Assembly (NCBI GenBank): GCA_021828285.1
Contig: JAKASG010000027.1
Location: 1 to 35,654 of the forward strand
Source: Acidobacteriota bacterium
GTDB taxonomy: Bacteria > Acidobacteriota > Terriglobia > UBA7540
DNA: 35,654 bases
Direction of reading: 5' to 3'
Position numbers and translations under genes: made by a program. The notes under the pieces are model-generated. The model was not told the DNA's origin, made no database searches, and was given only the letters and a program-made list of their open reading frames with translations. Below, piece after piece: positions 22,830 through 31,080 of this stretch (the stretch's first letter is position 1; every line of letters begins with the position of its first letter).

Positions 22830-23918
22830 CTATCGGCTCGCCGAATAAAAACCGCGCAGGCGCTCTTCCACCATCGGCAACGGCGGGAAGGGAGCGTGCG
22901 GCAAGGTCTGATACCAATAGGCAACCGAATAGTAGTCATCTCCGCGGTCGTTGGCGGTCCCGTGCTCGATGGTCGCGCGCAGCGATTTCGTAAAGGTGAT
23001 CGGAGAATCGAGATGGAATCGGTAGACCGACCAGCGCGCGCCCTTCCGCTCCGGGCCGACGACCGGCGCTCCGAACAATTGATAGGAAAATGCCTTTCCG
23101 CCAAAGTCCCACGCCCCGAGAAAATAATCTTCCGTGCCGGTGCCGTTGATTTGGGGCCTGATTTCTCCATCCACCCGCCGCCCGCCGTCAATGAAAAACA
23201 TGTCGTCGCCTTCGCCCCACCACCCGTCCGCGTTTTCGATCACGGACATCGTCACGCCCACAAATTTGCCGCGCCCTTTTGCCGTCATCCAGACGTAATT
23301 ATCCTTGCCGGTCAAATTCTTGCCGTTACTCACCACCGCTTTGCACGGCGCGCACTGGCGGTACTCCGCGTGGAAATAGAGCGTTCCCCTGGGCAGCGGC
23401 TTTCGATACGCACGGTAATCAATGTTGAAGTAAAAAGCGTTTACCGCTTGTTCGCCCTGGTTCGTCACGGTGATCTTCGCGTGTTTTTGAAAAGGCATCG
23501 GGAAGAAAGAATTGAGCGCCTTGACGGGGCTCACCATCAAGAGAGCAGATTGGTAGAGGACGTATTTGCCGAGGCCCAATCCGAAGAAATCCCCGACAGG
23601 CGCTTCAACGCTTGGCGCCGCCTCGTCATCCCAATACATGCGCAGCACGAGTTTTTTCAGACTATAAGGTTCGGCGTCGGCAATTGTCATCCAGATATGC
23701 GTAATCTCGCCGGGTCCATCCACATCAAGCAGCGTTAGCGTCCCCCCAGGCGGCAGCCTGCGGAAATCGGCGTTCCCTCCCGTTCGGTCGTAACTCGACG
23801 ATCGCTTGAGCACGTAATCCGCCGGCCGTGGCAATGTTTCAAGCGCACCATTCCAAACCTGCGCGGAAGCAGGCGCAATTCCCGCGAACAAGAGCAGCAA
23901 CACAGCGAACCGGCGCAT
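22830..23918 (-). CDS. Secreted GH172 (DUF2961) glycoside hydrolase
   Basis: The 362 residues start at the ATG at 23918, with agggggt 6 bases upstream, and carry a signal peptide (FAVLLLLFAGIAPASAQ). The GH172/DUF2961 double jelly-roll is recognised by DGPGEITHIWMT, LRMYWDDEAAPSVEAPVGDFFG, WWGEGDDMFFIDG and NGTGTEDYF. Glu236 and Glu263 appear to match the two catalytic glutamates described for alpha-D-fructofuranosidase/difructose-anhydride enzymes of this family; the loop between them is about six residues longer than in the form I recall. Other GH172 members act on D-arabinofuranosides, so the substrate is open. It is divergent from an MFS transporter, a possible uptake partner. Confidence 0.88.
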   Translation of the reverse strand: MRRFAVLLLLFAGIAPASAQVWNGALETLPRPADYVLKRSSSYDRTGGNADFRRLPPGGTLTLLDVDGPGEITHIWMTIADAEPYSLKKLVLRMYWDDEAAPSVEAPVGDFFGLGLGKYVLYQSALLMVSPVKALNSFFPMPFQKHAKITVTNQGEQAVNAFYFNIDYRAYRKPLPRGTLYFHAEYRQCAPCKAVVSNGKNLTGKDNYVWMTAKGRGKFVGVTMSVIENADGWWGEGDDMFFIDGGRRVDGEIRPQINGTGTEDYFLGAWDFGGKAFSYQLFGAPVVGPERKGARWSVYRFHLDSPITFTKSLRATIEHGTANDRGDDYYSVAYWYQTLPHAPFPPLPMVEERLRGFYSASR

Positions 23919-23954
23919 ATCCAACCCCCTAATCACGTTTCGAAATCTGTCCGA

Positions 23955-23993
23955 GCGAGCTTATCACGCCCCAAACCGCTTGTCGAAGCTCGC
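23955..23993. repeat. 8-bp inverted repeat in the GH172/MFS divergent region
   Basis: gcgagctt (23955-23962) and aagctcgc (23986-23993) are exact complements with 23 bases between them, in the 169-base region between two divergent genes. The spacing suits a regulator binding as a dimer or tetramer, or a loop in the GH172 leader. No strong promoter pair was found nearby. Confidence 0.4.
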
Positions 23994-24087
23994 GGCCTTC
24001 CGTTACACTTGCGGTTCGGACGAACAACGGCGCCAGTCCGCGGGCCGCTGTAGTTGGTTTATTTAAAGGTTTCAGCAAACTCCGCCC

Positions 24088-25317
24088 TTGACGCTTCCAC
24101 AGGACGCCCAAACCGCCCCGCGATCCGAGAGCAATTTTCACGCTCTCATTGCGAGCTTTCTCGGCTGGACGTTCGACGCTTTTGATTTCTTCGTCGTCGT
24201 TTTCCTGCTTTCCACTCTGTCAAAGCGATTTCACGTTCCCGAGTCCGCCGTCATTCTGACCCTCACCCTTACGCTCGCCATGCGTCCCGTGGGCGCCTTT
24301 CTTTTCGGATTTCTTGCCGACCGTTATGGCCGCCGGTCGCTTCTGATGTTGAACATCCTCTTTTATTCGATCATCGAGGCGCTTTGCGGCTTTGCACCGA
24401 ATTACACGGTCTTCCTGATCCTGCGCACGCTCTACGGCATCACCATGGGCGGCGAATGGGGCGTGGGCGCCTCGCTTGCAATGGAATCCGTTCCGCAGCG
24501 CTGGCGCGGATTTTTCTCCGGAATTCTCCAGAGCGGTTATCCCGTCGGATATCTGCTCGCGGCGGTCGCGACTCGCGTGATTTTGCCGCATTGGGGCTGG
24601 CGCTGGATGTTTTGGGCCGGCGCAATGCCGGCGCTCCTCGTCTTCTATATCCTCGTCCGAGTGCCCGAATCCGCCGCGTGGTCGAAAGCCATTCGCCCTG
24701 AAGCGCGCAACACGCGAGCCATCTTCAGGACCCTTGCCGCCAACCTCAAGAACCTGGCCTATCTCGTCGTGCTGATGACGCTGCTCATGTTCCTCGCTCA
24801 CGGCTCGCAGGACCTTTATCCCGATTTCCTGCGCGCCGAGCGGCATTTTTCCATCGCAACCGTTTCCTATCTTGCGATTTTTTACAACATCGGCGCCATT
24901 TGCGGTTCCATCGCTTTCGGGTATTTCTCCGAAACATTCGGCCGCCGGCGCGGAATGATTGCCGCATCGCTCTTGTCGCTCGCCGTTATTCCTCTCTGGG
25001 TGCTGAGCAGTTCGCTCGTGCTGATCGCCGCCGGCGCTTTTCTGATGCAGGCGGGCGTGCAAGGCGCGTGGGGCATCATTCCCGCGCATTTGAATGAAGT
25101 CTCGCCGGATGCCACGCGCAGCCTCATTCCCGGCCTTGCTTATCAACTCGGAATCCTTTTCGCCGCCCCCACCCCCATCATCGAATACGCGCTCGGCAAA
25201 AAGTTCGGCTACGGCCACGCGATGGCTCTGTTCCTCGCCGTCACCATCATTATCGGCGTCGTGGTGATTTCCTTCGGTCCCGAAAAGCGCGGGAAAAACT
25301 TTTTTGAAAATGCATGA
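24088..25317 (+). CDS. MFS transporter, sialate/carboxylate (SHS)-like
   Basis: The 409-residue protein has 12 predicted transmembrane segments. It opens with FLGWTFDAFDFFVVVFLLSTL, the style of the SHS family (NanT, lactate carriers). The loop 2-3 motif is GFLADRYGRRS (about 74-84), and MGGEWGVGASLAMESVPQRWRG lies in the 4-5 region. The first in-frame start is TTG at 24088 without a good Shine-Dalgarno; an in-frame stop at 24064 excludes a much longer form. Substrate is probably a sugar acid or monocarboxylate with proton symport, by family only. It is divergent from the GH172 gene and 68 bases upstream of a SpoU methyltransferase gene. Confidence 0.85.
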   Translation: MTLPQDAQTAPRSESNFHALIASFLGWTFDAFDFFVVVFLLSTLSKRFHVPESAVILTLTLTLAMRPVGAFLFGFLADRYGRRSLLMLNILFYSIIEALCGFAPNYTVFLILRTLYGITMGGEWGVGASLAMESVPQRWRGFFSGILQSGYPVGYLLAAVATRVILPHWGWRWMFWAGAMPALLVFYILVRVPESAAWSKAIRPEARNTRAIFRTLAANLKNLAYLVVLMTLLMFLAHGSQDLYPDFLRAERHFSIATVSYLAIFYNIGAICGSIAFGYFSETFGRRRGMIAASLLSLAVIPLWVLSSSLVLIAAGAFLMQAGVQGAWGIIPAHLNEVSPDATRSLIPGLAYQLGILFAAPTPIIEYALGKKFGYGHAMALFLAVTIIIGVVVISFGPEKRGKNFFENA

Positions 25318-25385
25318 AGCCTTCCGGCAAGCCTCTCGACTCTGCGCCGGGCGTAGATTAAGCTTGGGAGATTGAGAGCGTCGCC

Positions 25386-26207
25386 ATGCACCCGGTGAAA
25401 CAGAAACCCATTCGCGAAGTGACCAGCCGGGAGAACTCGCTCATCAAAACTTTCCGCCGGGCCCTCGCCGACGGCCGAACGCGCGAAGGCTGGCTGGCCG
25501 TCGAAGGACCTCATTTGGTTGAAGAAGCGCTCGAAGCCGCGCCGCGCGCGCGCATCGAAAGCGTTCTGATTGCGAACGACACCCTGAAGAATCATGAGCG
25601 GATTATCGCAAAGCTTGACGCCGCAACGGAAGTGACCCGGGTTCCCGCGCCGCTCTTTGATCACATCGCCGGCACCGAAACGCCTCAAGGAATTGCCGCG
25701 CTCGTGGACATTGAGCGCACGGACCTCGATGGAATTCTGAGCGCACCCGGCGCCTTGCTGCTCGTTGCCTGCGGCATTCAGGACCCCGGCAACCTCGGTT
25801 CGATGCTGCGAAGCGCGCATGCGCTCGGCGGGACGGCGCTCGTTGCGATGGAGGGGACCGTCAGCCCATTCAATCCGAAAACGATGCGGGCTTCCGCGGG
25901 GGCCATTTTCCATTTGCCGGTCATCGCGATGGACGATGCGGATATTCTTGCGCGCGTGGCACGCGCGAAAGGCATCCGTCTGATCGCTGCCGAGCGCAGC
26001 AGTTCTTCGCCGGTTCGCGAAGCGGATTTGCGCGGCTCCGTCGCGATTTTTATCGGCCGGGAAGGTTCGGGGCTCGATCCCAAAGTCACTCGCGAGATGG
26101 ATTTGCTCCTCAGCATTCCCCTTCGCTCGTCGAGCGATTCGCTGAACGCCGCCGTCGCCGCCGGCATCTTCCTCTATGAAGCATCGAGACAGAGAGGAAT
26201 TGAGTGA
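25386..26207 (+). CDS. TrmH/SpoU-family RNA 2'-O-methyltransferase
   Basis: Transfers a methyl group from S-adenosylmethionine to a ribose 2'-OH of rRNA or tRNA. The 273 residues have an N-terminal substrate-binding domain (REVTSRENSLIKTFRRAL ... VEGPHLVEEAL). The SPOUT knot follows with its three motifs: GIQDPGNLGSMLRSAHA (about 129-145), IFIGREGSGL (about 221-230) and IPLRSSSDSLNAAVAAGIF (about 242-260). The architecture resembles RlmB (23S rRNA G2251) and related enzymes, but the target nucleotide cannot be decided. It precedes rarA on the same strand. Confidence 0.9.
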   Translation: MHPVKQKPIREVTSRENSLIKTFRRALADGRTREGWLAVEGPHLVEEALEAAPRARIESVLIANDTLKNHERIIAKLDAATEVTRVPAPLFDHIAGTETPQGIAALVDIERTDLDGILSAPGALLLVACGIQDPGNLGSMLRSAHALGGTALVAMEGTVSPFNPKTMRASAGAIFHLPVIAMDDADILARVARAKGIRLIAAERSSSSPVREADLRGSVAIFIGREGSGLDPKVTREMDLLLSIPLRSSSDSLNAAVAAGIFLYEASRQRGIE

Positions 26208-26275
26208 TACACCCAATAAAGAATTTGCGATTTCTTGCTTGTGATGGTGCGAGCGCAACCGGAAGGCAGTGAGCG

Positions 26276-26316
26276 TCAATCACAAATCCGGAATCGCCGG
26301 TCGCTCAATCACAAAT
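26276..26316 (+). repeat. 12-bp direct repeat at the rarA start
   Basis: tcaatcacaaat occurs at 26276-26287 and again at 26305-26316, 29 bases apart, just before the rarA ATG at 26320. It may be a regulator site or a small duplication. If translation began at the upstream GTG (26269), it would be coding. Confidence 0.5.
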
Positions 26317-26319
26317 GAT

Positions 26320-27654
26320 ATGAGCTTGTTTGAATCGCCACCCGCCGCCCAATCGAGCGCTGGCCCGCGGCCGCTCGCCGACCGCATGCGCCCGGGAACG
26401 CTCGAAGAATTCGTCGGGCAGGTTCACATCCTCGGGCCGGACAAGCCTTTGCGCCGGCAAATCGAGCGCGACGAGCTCGGCTCGATCATCCTTTGGGGTC
26501 CGCCGGGCTCCGGGAAAACAACTCTCGCTTCGATCATCGCCCGAAGAACGAAGAGCGAGTTCGTTCGCTTCAGCGCCGTGCTCGCCGGAATTCGCGAAAT
26601 CAAGGACACGATGGCCGCAGCGGAGCGCCAGCGGCAGTTCGGGCGCCGAACGGTTCTTTTCATTGATGAAATTCACCGCTTCAACAAAGCCCAGCAGGAT
26701 GCTTTCCTCCCTTACGTCGAGCGGGGCGACATCATCCTGATTGGCGCGACCACGGAAAATCCGTCCTTTGAGGTGAATTCCGCGCTGCTCTCGCGCGCGA
26801 AAACGTACATGCTATCCCCGCTTTCGACGGATGAAATCATCACTTTGCTCGAGCGCGCGCTCAAGGACGCGAAGCGCGGTTTCGGCGGCGAGCCGATTGA
26901 GATCGCGCCGGAGCTGCTGCGCCAAATTGCTTTATTCGCAAACGGGGACGCGCGCGCCGCTTACAACACGCTCGAAACCGCCGTCGCCGCGGCTCCCCGC
27001 GACGAGCAGGGCCGCGCCGCCGTCAGCGAAAAAATCATTGAAGACGCCTTGCAGCGCAAGATGCTTCTCTACGACAAGGCGGGCGAAGAGCACTACAACC
27101 TCGTTTCCGCGCTCCACAAATCCGTCCGAAACTCGGATGCGGATGCGGCGCTCTATTGGCTCGGACGGATGCTTGAAGCCGGCGAAGACCCGCTTTACAT
27201 CGCCCGCCGCATGATGCGCATGGCGTCCGAAGACATCGGCCTCGCCGAGCCGAACGCACTTGCTCTCACGGTTGCGGCGATGCAAGCCGTCCATTTTATG
27301 GGCAGGCCGGAGGGCGACCTTGCACTCGCCCAGTGTGCGGTCTATCTCGCGCTCGCGCCGAAATCGAACGCGCTTTACACGGGCTACGGCGAGGTCAAGG
27401 AGGACGCGCAGAAGTCTCTCGCCGAACCCGTGCCGCTGCACCTGCGCAATCCCGTCACCGGAATGATGGCGAATTTCGGCTACGGCAAGGGTTATCAGTA
27501 CGCGCACAACGCGGACGATAAGCTGACCGACATGACATGCCTTCCGGAAAATCTGCTCGGCCGCCGTTATTACCACCCCACCGACGAAGGCTTCGAAAAA
27601 CGCCTCAATGAAAAGATGAAGGCGATTGAAGAGTGGAAACGCCGCCGCAAGTAG
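26320..27654 (+). CDS. rarA: Replication-associated recombination AAA+ ATPase RarA (MgsA)
   Basis: Clamp-loader-like ATPase that acts at stalled replication forks. The 444 residues from the ATG at 26320 begin MSLFESPPAA, the common family start, then PLADRMRPGTLEEFVGQ. Walker A is GPPGSGKT (60-67), Walker B LFIDEIH (113-119), sensor GATTENPS (143-150) and the arginine-finger region LLSRA. The C-terminal part (KMLLYDKAGEEHYNLVSALHKSVR, then the MGRPEGDLALAQCAVYLA tetramer domain) is complete. A GTG at 26269 with ggaagg only two bases upstream would add 17 residues; I consider it less likely. It follows the SpoU gene. Confidence 0.94.
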   Translation: MSLFESPPAAQSSAGPRPLADRMRPGTLEEFVGQVHILGPDKPLRRQIERDELGSIILWGPPGSGKTTLASIIARRTKSEFVRFSAVLAGIREIKDTMAAAERQRQFGRRTVLFIDEIHRFNKAQQDAFLPYVERGDIILIGATTENPSFEVNSALLSRAKTYMLSPLSTDEIITLLERALKDAKRGFGGEPIEIAPELLRQIALFANGDARAAYNTLETAVAAAPRDEQGRAAVSEKIIEDALQRKMLLYDKAGEEHYNLVSALHKSVRNSDADAALYWLGRMLEAGEDPLYIARRMMRMASEDIGLAEPNALALTVAAMQAVHFMGRPEGDLALAQCAVYLALAPKSNALYTGYGEVKEDAQKSLAEPVPLHLRNPVTGMMANFGYGKGYQYAHNADDKLTDMTCLPENLLGRRYYHPTDEGFEKRLNEKMKAIEEWKRRRK

Positions 27655-27718
27655 AAAGAATTCCTAGACGTCCATATTCGCGACCCCGGCGCCGCTCGAC
27701 GAAGCTGCCGCCTGGCTG

Positions 27719-27747
27719 TTGACAAGTGAAATAAATACCGAGACAAT
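27719..27747 (+). promoter_or_regulatory. Sigma-70 promoter of the GH5 gene
   Basis: A perfect TTGACA (27719-27724) is followed after 17 bases by GACAAT (27742-27747, four of six consensus bases). Transcription would start near 27754, leaving about 28 bases before the ATG at 27782, with gggggtga as the ribosome-binding site. Confidence 0.7.
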
Positions 27748-27781
27748 ACCTTCATTGATTGGATACGGTACTTGGGGGTGA

Positions 27782-29443
27782 ATGATGCGAAACTCAGATC
27801 AGAATGGCCGAATGAACGGTTTGCTGCGCGCCGCAAGGCGGGTGTCGAGTCCTTTTCTCGCGGCAATTCTCACCGTCGCCGCCTTTTTGGCGGCCGGCGC
27901 AGCCGCGGGGTACGCCGCCGGCAACTGGACGACGAGCGGGGTGGATATCCTTAATCCCGCGGGACAACAGTTCATCATCAGCGGGATCAACTGGTACGGC
28001 TTTGAGACCACCAGCTACGTGGCCCACGGCCTTTACGCGCAGGACTACACGTATATCCTCAACGAGATCAAGCAGTACGGCTACAACACGATTCGGATCC
28101 CTTTTTCAAATGAAATGTGGAAAAGCGACCCGATCCCCGGGTCGAGCCGCGTCAGCGCCTGCCCGCAGTGTAAGGGACTGCATTCCCGCGACATCCTGGC
28201 TCTGATTATCAACTACGCAGGCTCGATCGGTTTGCACGTCATCCTGGATAATCACCGATCGGAAGCGGGGAATTCCAATGAGGCGAACGGCCTATGGTAT
28301 ATCACAACGAGCAAAAACTACTACCCGGAATCGAGCTGGATGAGCGATTGGATTCATATTGAAGATTGGGTGCATGGAGTCAAGCAGACCGAGGGCGCGA
28401 CGGACACCGTTACCGTCAACTTGAATGCTTCGGACGGCTATCCCATCGTGCTCGGTTTCGACCTGCGCAACGAGCCGCACACGGTTTGTTCTCACACAGG
28501 ATGCAATTATCTCGGAGGCTCAACATGGGGAACCGGCGACGGAATCGATCCGACGGTAAACCCAAATCCAAATCCATTCGCGCCAAGCTGCGCAGCGACC
28601 AGCTCTTGCCATGATTGGCGTCTCGCCGCCGAGCGCGCAGGCGATTCGATTCTCGGAGAGGCGGCAACCAACAGCTGGGCTTACCCGCTCATTTTCGTCG
28701 AGGGTATTTCCCAGTACCCCACCGCCATGGGCACACCCGCCAGCGGTCCTTACGATTTCTACTGGGACGGCGGCGAATTGCTTGGCGTCAATGGCAATGC
28801 CGGAAACCCCGGCGGTCCTATCGTGCTCAACGCCGGCGGAAATGCTTCGAGCCTCGGCCCGGCCGTGAACAACCAGATTGTTTATTCCGCGCATGACTAC
28901 GGACCCTCGGTCTATGCGCAGCCCTGGTTCAACACAAGCACGTGCTATGCGTCCGGTTGTTCGTCATCGAGCCTCGCAGACCTCTGGGAAACGCATTGGG
29001 GGTTTATTGATACCGCCAATGTGGACCCCGTTTGGCCCGGCCACAGTTCCTTTCCCTGGGCCAACACCGGCGCGACCGCGTACACTTCCGCTCCAGTTTG
29101 GCTCGGCGAATTCGGAACGGGCAATAGTTCTTCGGATCTTGTGACGTCAGGCGCCGGTTCCGAGGGCCAGTGGTTCACCGACCTCGTGAACTTCATCCAG
29201 TCGAGCTACGTCCTCACGAACGGCAACAACTCCGGCATCTCAGTCAAAGACCTCAACTGGACCTACTGGGCGCTCAACTCGGAAGACAGCTTCGCCTTGC
29301 TGGGCACCAGCTACACCGGCCTGGCCAATCCTGAAAAGGAGTACACGTTCCTCTGCGTGGACCAGCAAGGCCCCTTGGCGATTCCGCCCGGGACCGGTAC
29401 CGGCCAGTGTGGCAGCAGCGGCGTTCTTCCGAATCCGCAGTAG
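27782..29443 (+). CDS. Secreted GH5 endo-beta-1,4-glucanase
   Basis: Cellulase that cuts internal beta-1,4-glucosidic bonds. The 553 residues start with a long signal peptide (core FLAAILTVAAFLAAGAAAG, cleavage near residue 46). The (beta/alpha)8 domain closely follows the Acidothermus E1 type of GH5: ISGINWYGFETTSYVAHGLY, YNTIRIPFSNEMW, VILDNHRSE, GFDLRNEPH (acid/base Glu231), DWRLAAERAG, NQIVYSAHDYGPSVY, VWLGEFGT (nucleophile Glu443) and WTYWALNSEDS. A Cys-rich loop lies after the acid/base Glu (about 234-275, with TVNPNPNPFAPSC). No carbohydrate-binding module is seen. It has its own promoter and ends against a hairpin. It could work with the GH3 enzyme, GH5 making oligosaccharides and GH3 finishing them. 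Confidence 0.93.
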   Translation: MMRNSDQNGRMNGLLRAARRVSSPFLAAILTVAAFLAAGAAAGYAAGNWTTSGVDILNPAGQQFIISGINWYGFETTSYVAHGLYAQDYTYILNEIKQYGYNTIRIPFSNEMWKSDPIPGSSRVSACPQCKGLHSRDILALIINYAGSIGLHVILDNHRSEAGNSNEANGLWYITTSKNYYPESSWMSDWIHIEDWVHGVKQTEGATDTVTVNLNASDGYPIVLGFDLRNEPHTVCSHTGCNYLGGSTWGTGDGIDPTVNPNPNPFAPSCAATSSCHDWRLAAERAGDSILGEAATNSWAYPLIFVEGISQYPTAMGTPASGPYDFYWDGGELLGVNGNAGNPGGPIVLNAGGNASSLGPAVNNQIVYSAHDYGPSVYAQPWFNTSTCYASGCSSSSLADLWETHWGFIDTANVDPVWPGHSSFPWANTGATAYTSAPVWLGEFGTGNSSSDLVTSGAGSEGQWFTDLVNFIQSSYVLTNGNNSGISVKDLNWTYWALNSEDSFALLGTSYTGLANPEKEYTFLCVDQQGPLAIPPGTGTGQCGSSGVLPNPQ

Positions 29444-29466
29444 GAAACTTTTCGGCAATACTGCAC

Positions 29467-29491
29467 GGGGCAAGGCAACGCGCCTTGCCCC
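29467..29491. terminator. Bidirectional hairpin between GH5 and the CoA-binding protein gene
   Basis: ggggcaaggc (29467-29476) and gccttgcccc (29482-29491) form a perfect 10-bp stem with a 5-base loop between convergent genes. The only T-rich stretch is catcttt, 4-8 bases further on the plus strand. It is a likely transcript end, though without a canonical U-tract. Confidence 0.6.
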
Positions 29492-29523
29492 CGCATCTTT
29501 GCCGGGAGCCGCGCTGGCCTCGG

Positions 29524-29934
29524 TCAAATCCCTTCGGTTACAAAGCGTTTGGCGTGTTCTTTCAAAATGCAGCGGTCTTCGATGACTTCGAGTCCCGCGG
29601 CGCGGGCGCGCCTGGCGGCTTCTTCATTCGAGACGCCCTCTTGCATCCAGATGACCTTGGCTCCCGCACGGATTGCGTCCTCGGCAATTTCCGGAACAAA
29701 TTCCGGGCGGCGGAAGATAACGACGATTTCGACCGTATCCGGAACATCCCGGAGCTTCGCGTAGGCTTTTTCGCCGAGCACCGAGCTTTCGTGCGGATTG
29801 ACGGGGATGATTCGATAGCCCTGGCGCTGCATGTAGGACGCGACGCCGTGGCTGGGGCGTGAAGTTTTCGACGAGAGGCCGACGACGGCGAGCGTCTTAT
29901 ATTTTTTGAGAAGTTCGGCGATAGCGTCCGGCAT
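29524..29934 (-). CDS. CoA-binding domain protein (YccU-like)
   Basis: The 136 residues form a single Rossmann-like CoA-binding domain: LAVVGLSSKTSRPSHGVASYMQ, GYRIIPVNPHESSVLGEKAY, IVVIFRRPEFVPEIAEDAI and KVIWMQEGVSNEEAARRA. It corresponds to the CoA-binding part of succinyl-CoA synthetase-type proteins but has no partner domain. The cellular role of the stand-alone family is not established. It is the last gene of the minus-strand run and starts one base after the aminotransferase stop. Confidence 0.88.
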   Translation of the reverse strand: MPDAIAELLKKYKTLAVVGLSSKTSRPSHGVASYMQRQGYRIIPVNPHESSVLGEKAYAKLRDVPDTVEIVVIFRRPEFVPEIAEDAIRAGAKVIWMQEGVSNEEAARRARAAGLEVIEDRCILKEHAKRFVTEGI

Positions 29935-29935
29935 A

Positions 29936-31033
29936 TTATTTTCCCACGCGAGCGGGCGCCGCGGCGATTCGGCGGAGCGCTTCGAGGAATGCTTCGTTCT
30001 GCCCGCGGGCGCCGACCGTCACGCGCAGGCCGGTCGGGAAACCGTAAAGCTTCATCGGCCGCACGATGACGCCTTCATGCAGCAATCGCATGAAGTCCGC
30101 TTCGCAATCGCGCCCGGTGTCAATCAGCAGGAAATTCCCCACGGACGGCGTGTAATGAATGCCCAAGAGCGTGAGCTCCTGGGTAAGGAACTTCATCTCG
30201 CGCGCGTTCGATTCAACCGACTTCGCGACGTGCTCGCGGTCGTCGAGCGCCGCGAGCGCCGCCGTCTGCGCCACGCTATTGGCGTTGAACGGCGAGCGGA
30301 TGCGATTGAGCGCTTCAATCAATTCCGCGTGCCCCATGCCGTAGCCGATGCGCAGCCCCGCAAGGCCGTAGACCTTCGAGAACGTCCTCAACACCAGCAC
30401 GTTCAATCCTCGGCGAGCGTAATCCACGGAGTGGGAATAATCGGAGCGCCCAACATAATCGCAATAGGCTTCGTCGAGCACGACGAGGACGCGCGGCGAA
30501 AGCGCGGCGAGAAAACGATCCATTTCATCCGCCGTAAACATCGTCCCCGTGGGATTGTTCGGATTGGCGAGATAAATGATGCGGGTGCGCGGCGTCACGG
30601 CGTGCGCAATCGCCGGCAGGTCGAACGTCTGCTCGCGCAACGGCACCTGCGTCAGCGTTCCGCCCATCTCTTCGATGGCGAGCCGGTAAATGTAAAACGC
30701 CGATTCCGCCGTGATGCCGCCGTCGCCGTCTTCGAGCAGCGTTTTGGCCGCCAGCTCAATCAAATCCGTAGAGCCTGCGCCCAAAATAATCTGATTCATT
30801 TCGAGGCCGTGAATTTCGGCAAGCTTTTGACGCAGGTAATATCCCTGCCCGTCGGGATAATAAGAAATTCCTTCGAGCGATTTTTGAACCGCCTCGACCG
30901 CTTTGGGCGACGGCCCGAGCGGATTTTCATTCGAGGCGAGTTTCACCGCCGAGTGCCCAAGCTCGCGCTCGACTTCCTCAACGGGTTTGCCGGGTGGATA
31001 GGCACGAATGCGGCTGTTCCAAGCCGGAAGCAT
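29936..31033 (-). CDS. HisC-type aminotransferase (second copy)
   Basis: A 365-residue PLP-dependent class-I aminotransferase of the histidinol-phosphate group. It has [25 protein letters not shown] (156-165), LDEAYCDYV (187-195), the PLP lysine Lys220 in RTFSKVYGLAGLRIG and GLRVTVGARGQNEAF near the end. The frame is open to a TTG at 31102 inside rluB. The ATG at 31033 (MLPAWNSRIRAYPPGKPVEEV) matches the usual family start and is preferred, though its Shine-Dalgarno is weak. It is encoded outside the his operon, which has its own hisC, so it may serve aromatic or other amino acids. Family-level identity is secure, substrate is not. Confidence 0.85.
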   Translation of the reverse strand: MLPAWNSRIRAYPPGKPVEEVERELGHSAVKLASNENPLGPSPKAVEAVQKSLEGISYYPDGQGYYLRQKLAEIHGLEMNQIILGAGSTDLIELAAKTLLEDGDGGITAESAFYIYRLAIEEMGGTLTQVPLREQTFDLPAIAHAVTPRTRIIYLANPNNPTGTMFTADEMDRFLAALSPRVLVVLDEAYCDYVGRSDYSHSVDYARRGLNVLVLRTFSKVYGLAGLRIGYGMGHAELIEALNRIRSPFNANSVAQTAALAALDDREHVAKSVESNAREMKFLTQELTLLGIHYTPSVGNFLLIDTGRDCEADFMRLLHEGVIVRPMKLYGFPTGLRVTVGARGQNEAFLEALRRIAAAPARVGK

Positions 31034-31080
31034 CTCGCGAAAAGATGATGGCGCTATCAAGTGCTCCCCGCAGGCCGTGG

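Noticed and set aside
29906-31048. 380-codon plus-strand ORF across the second aminotransferase
   Set aside because: It is antisense to a clear PLP enzyme with all its motifs; the product is Arg/His-rich and featureless.
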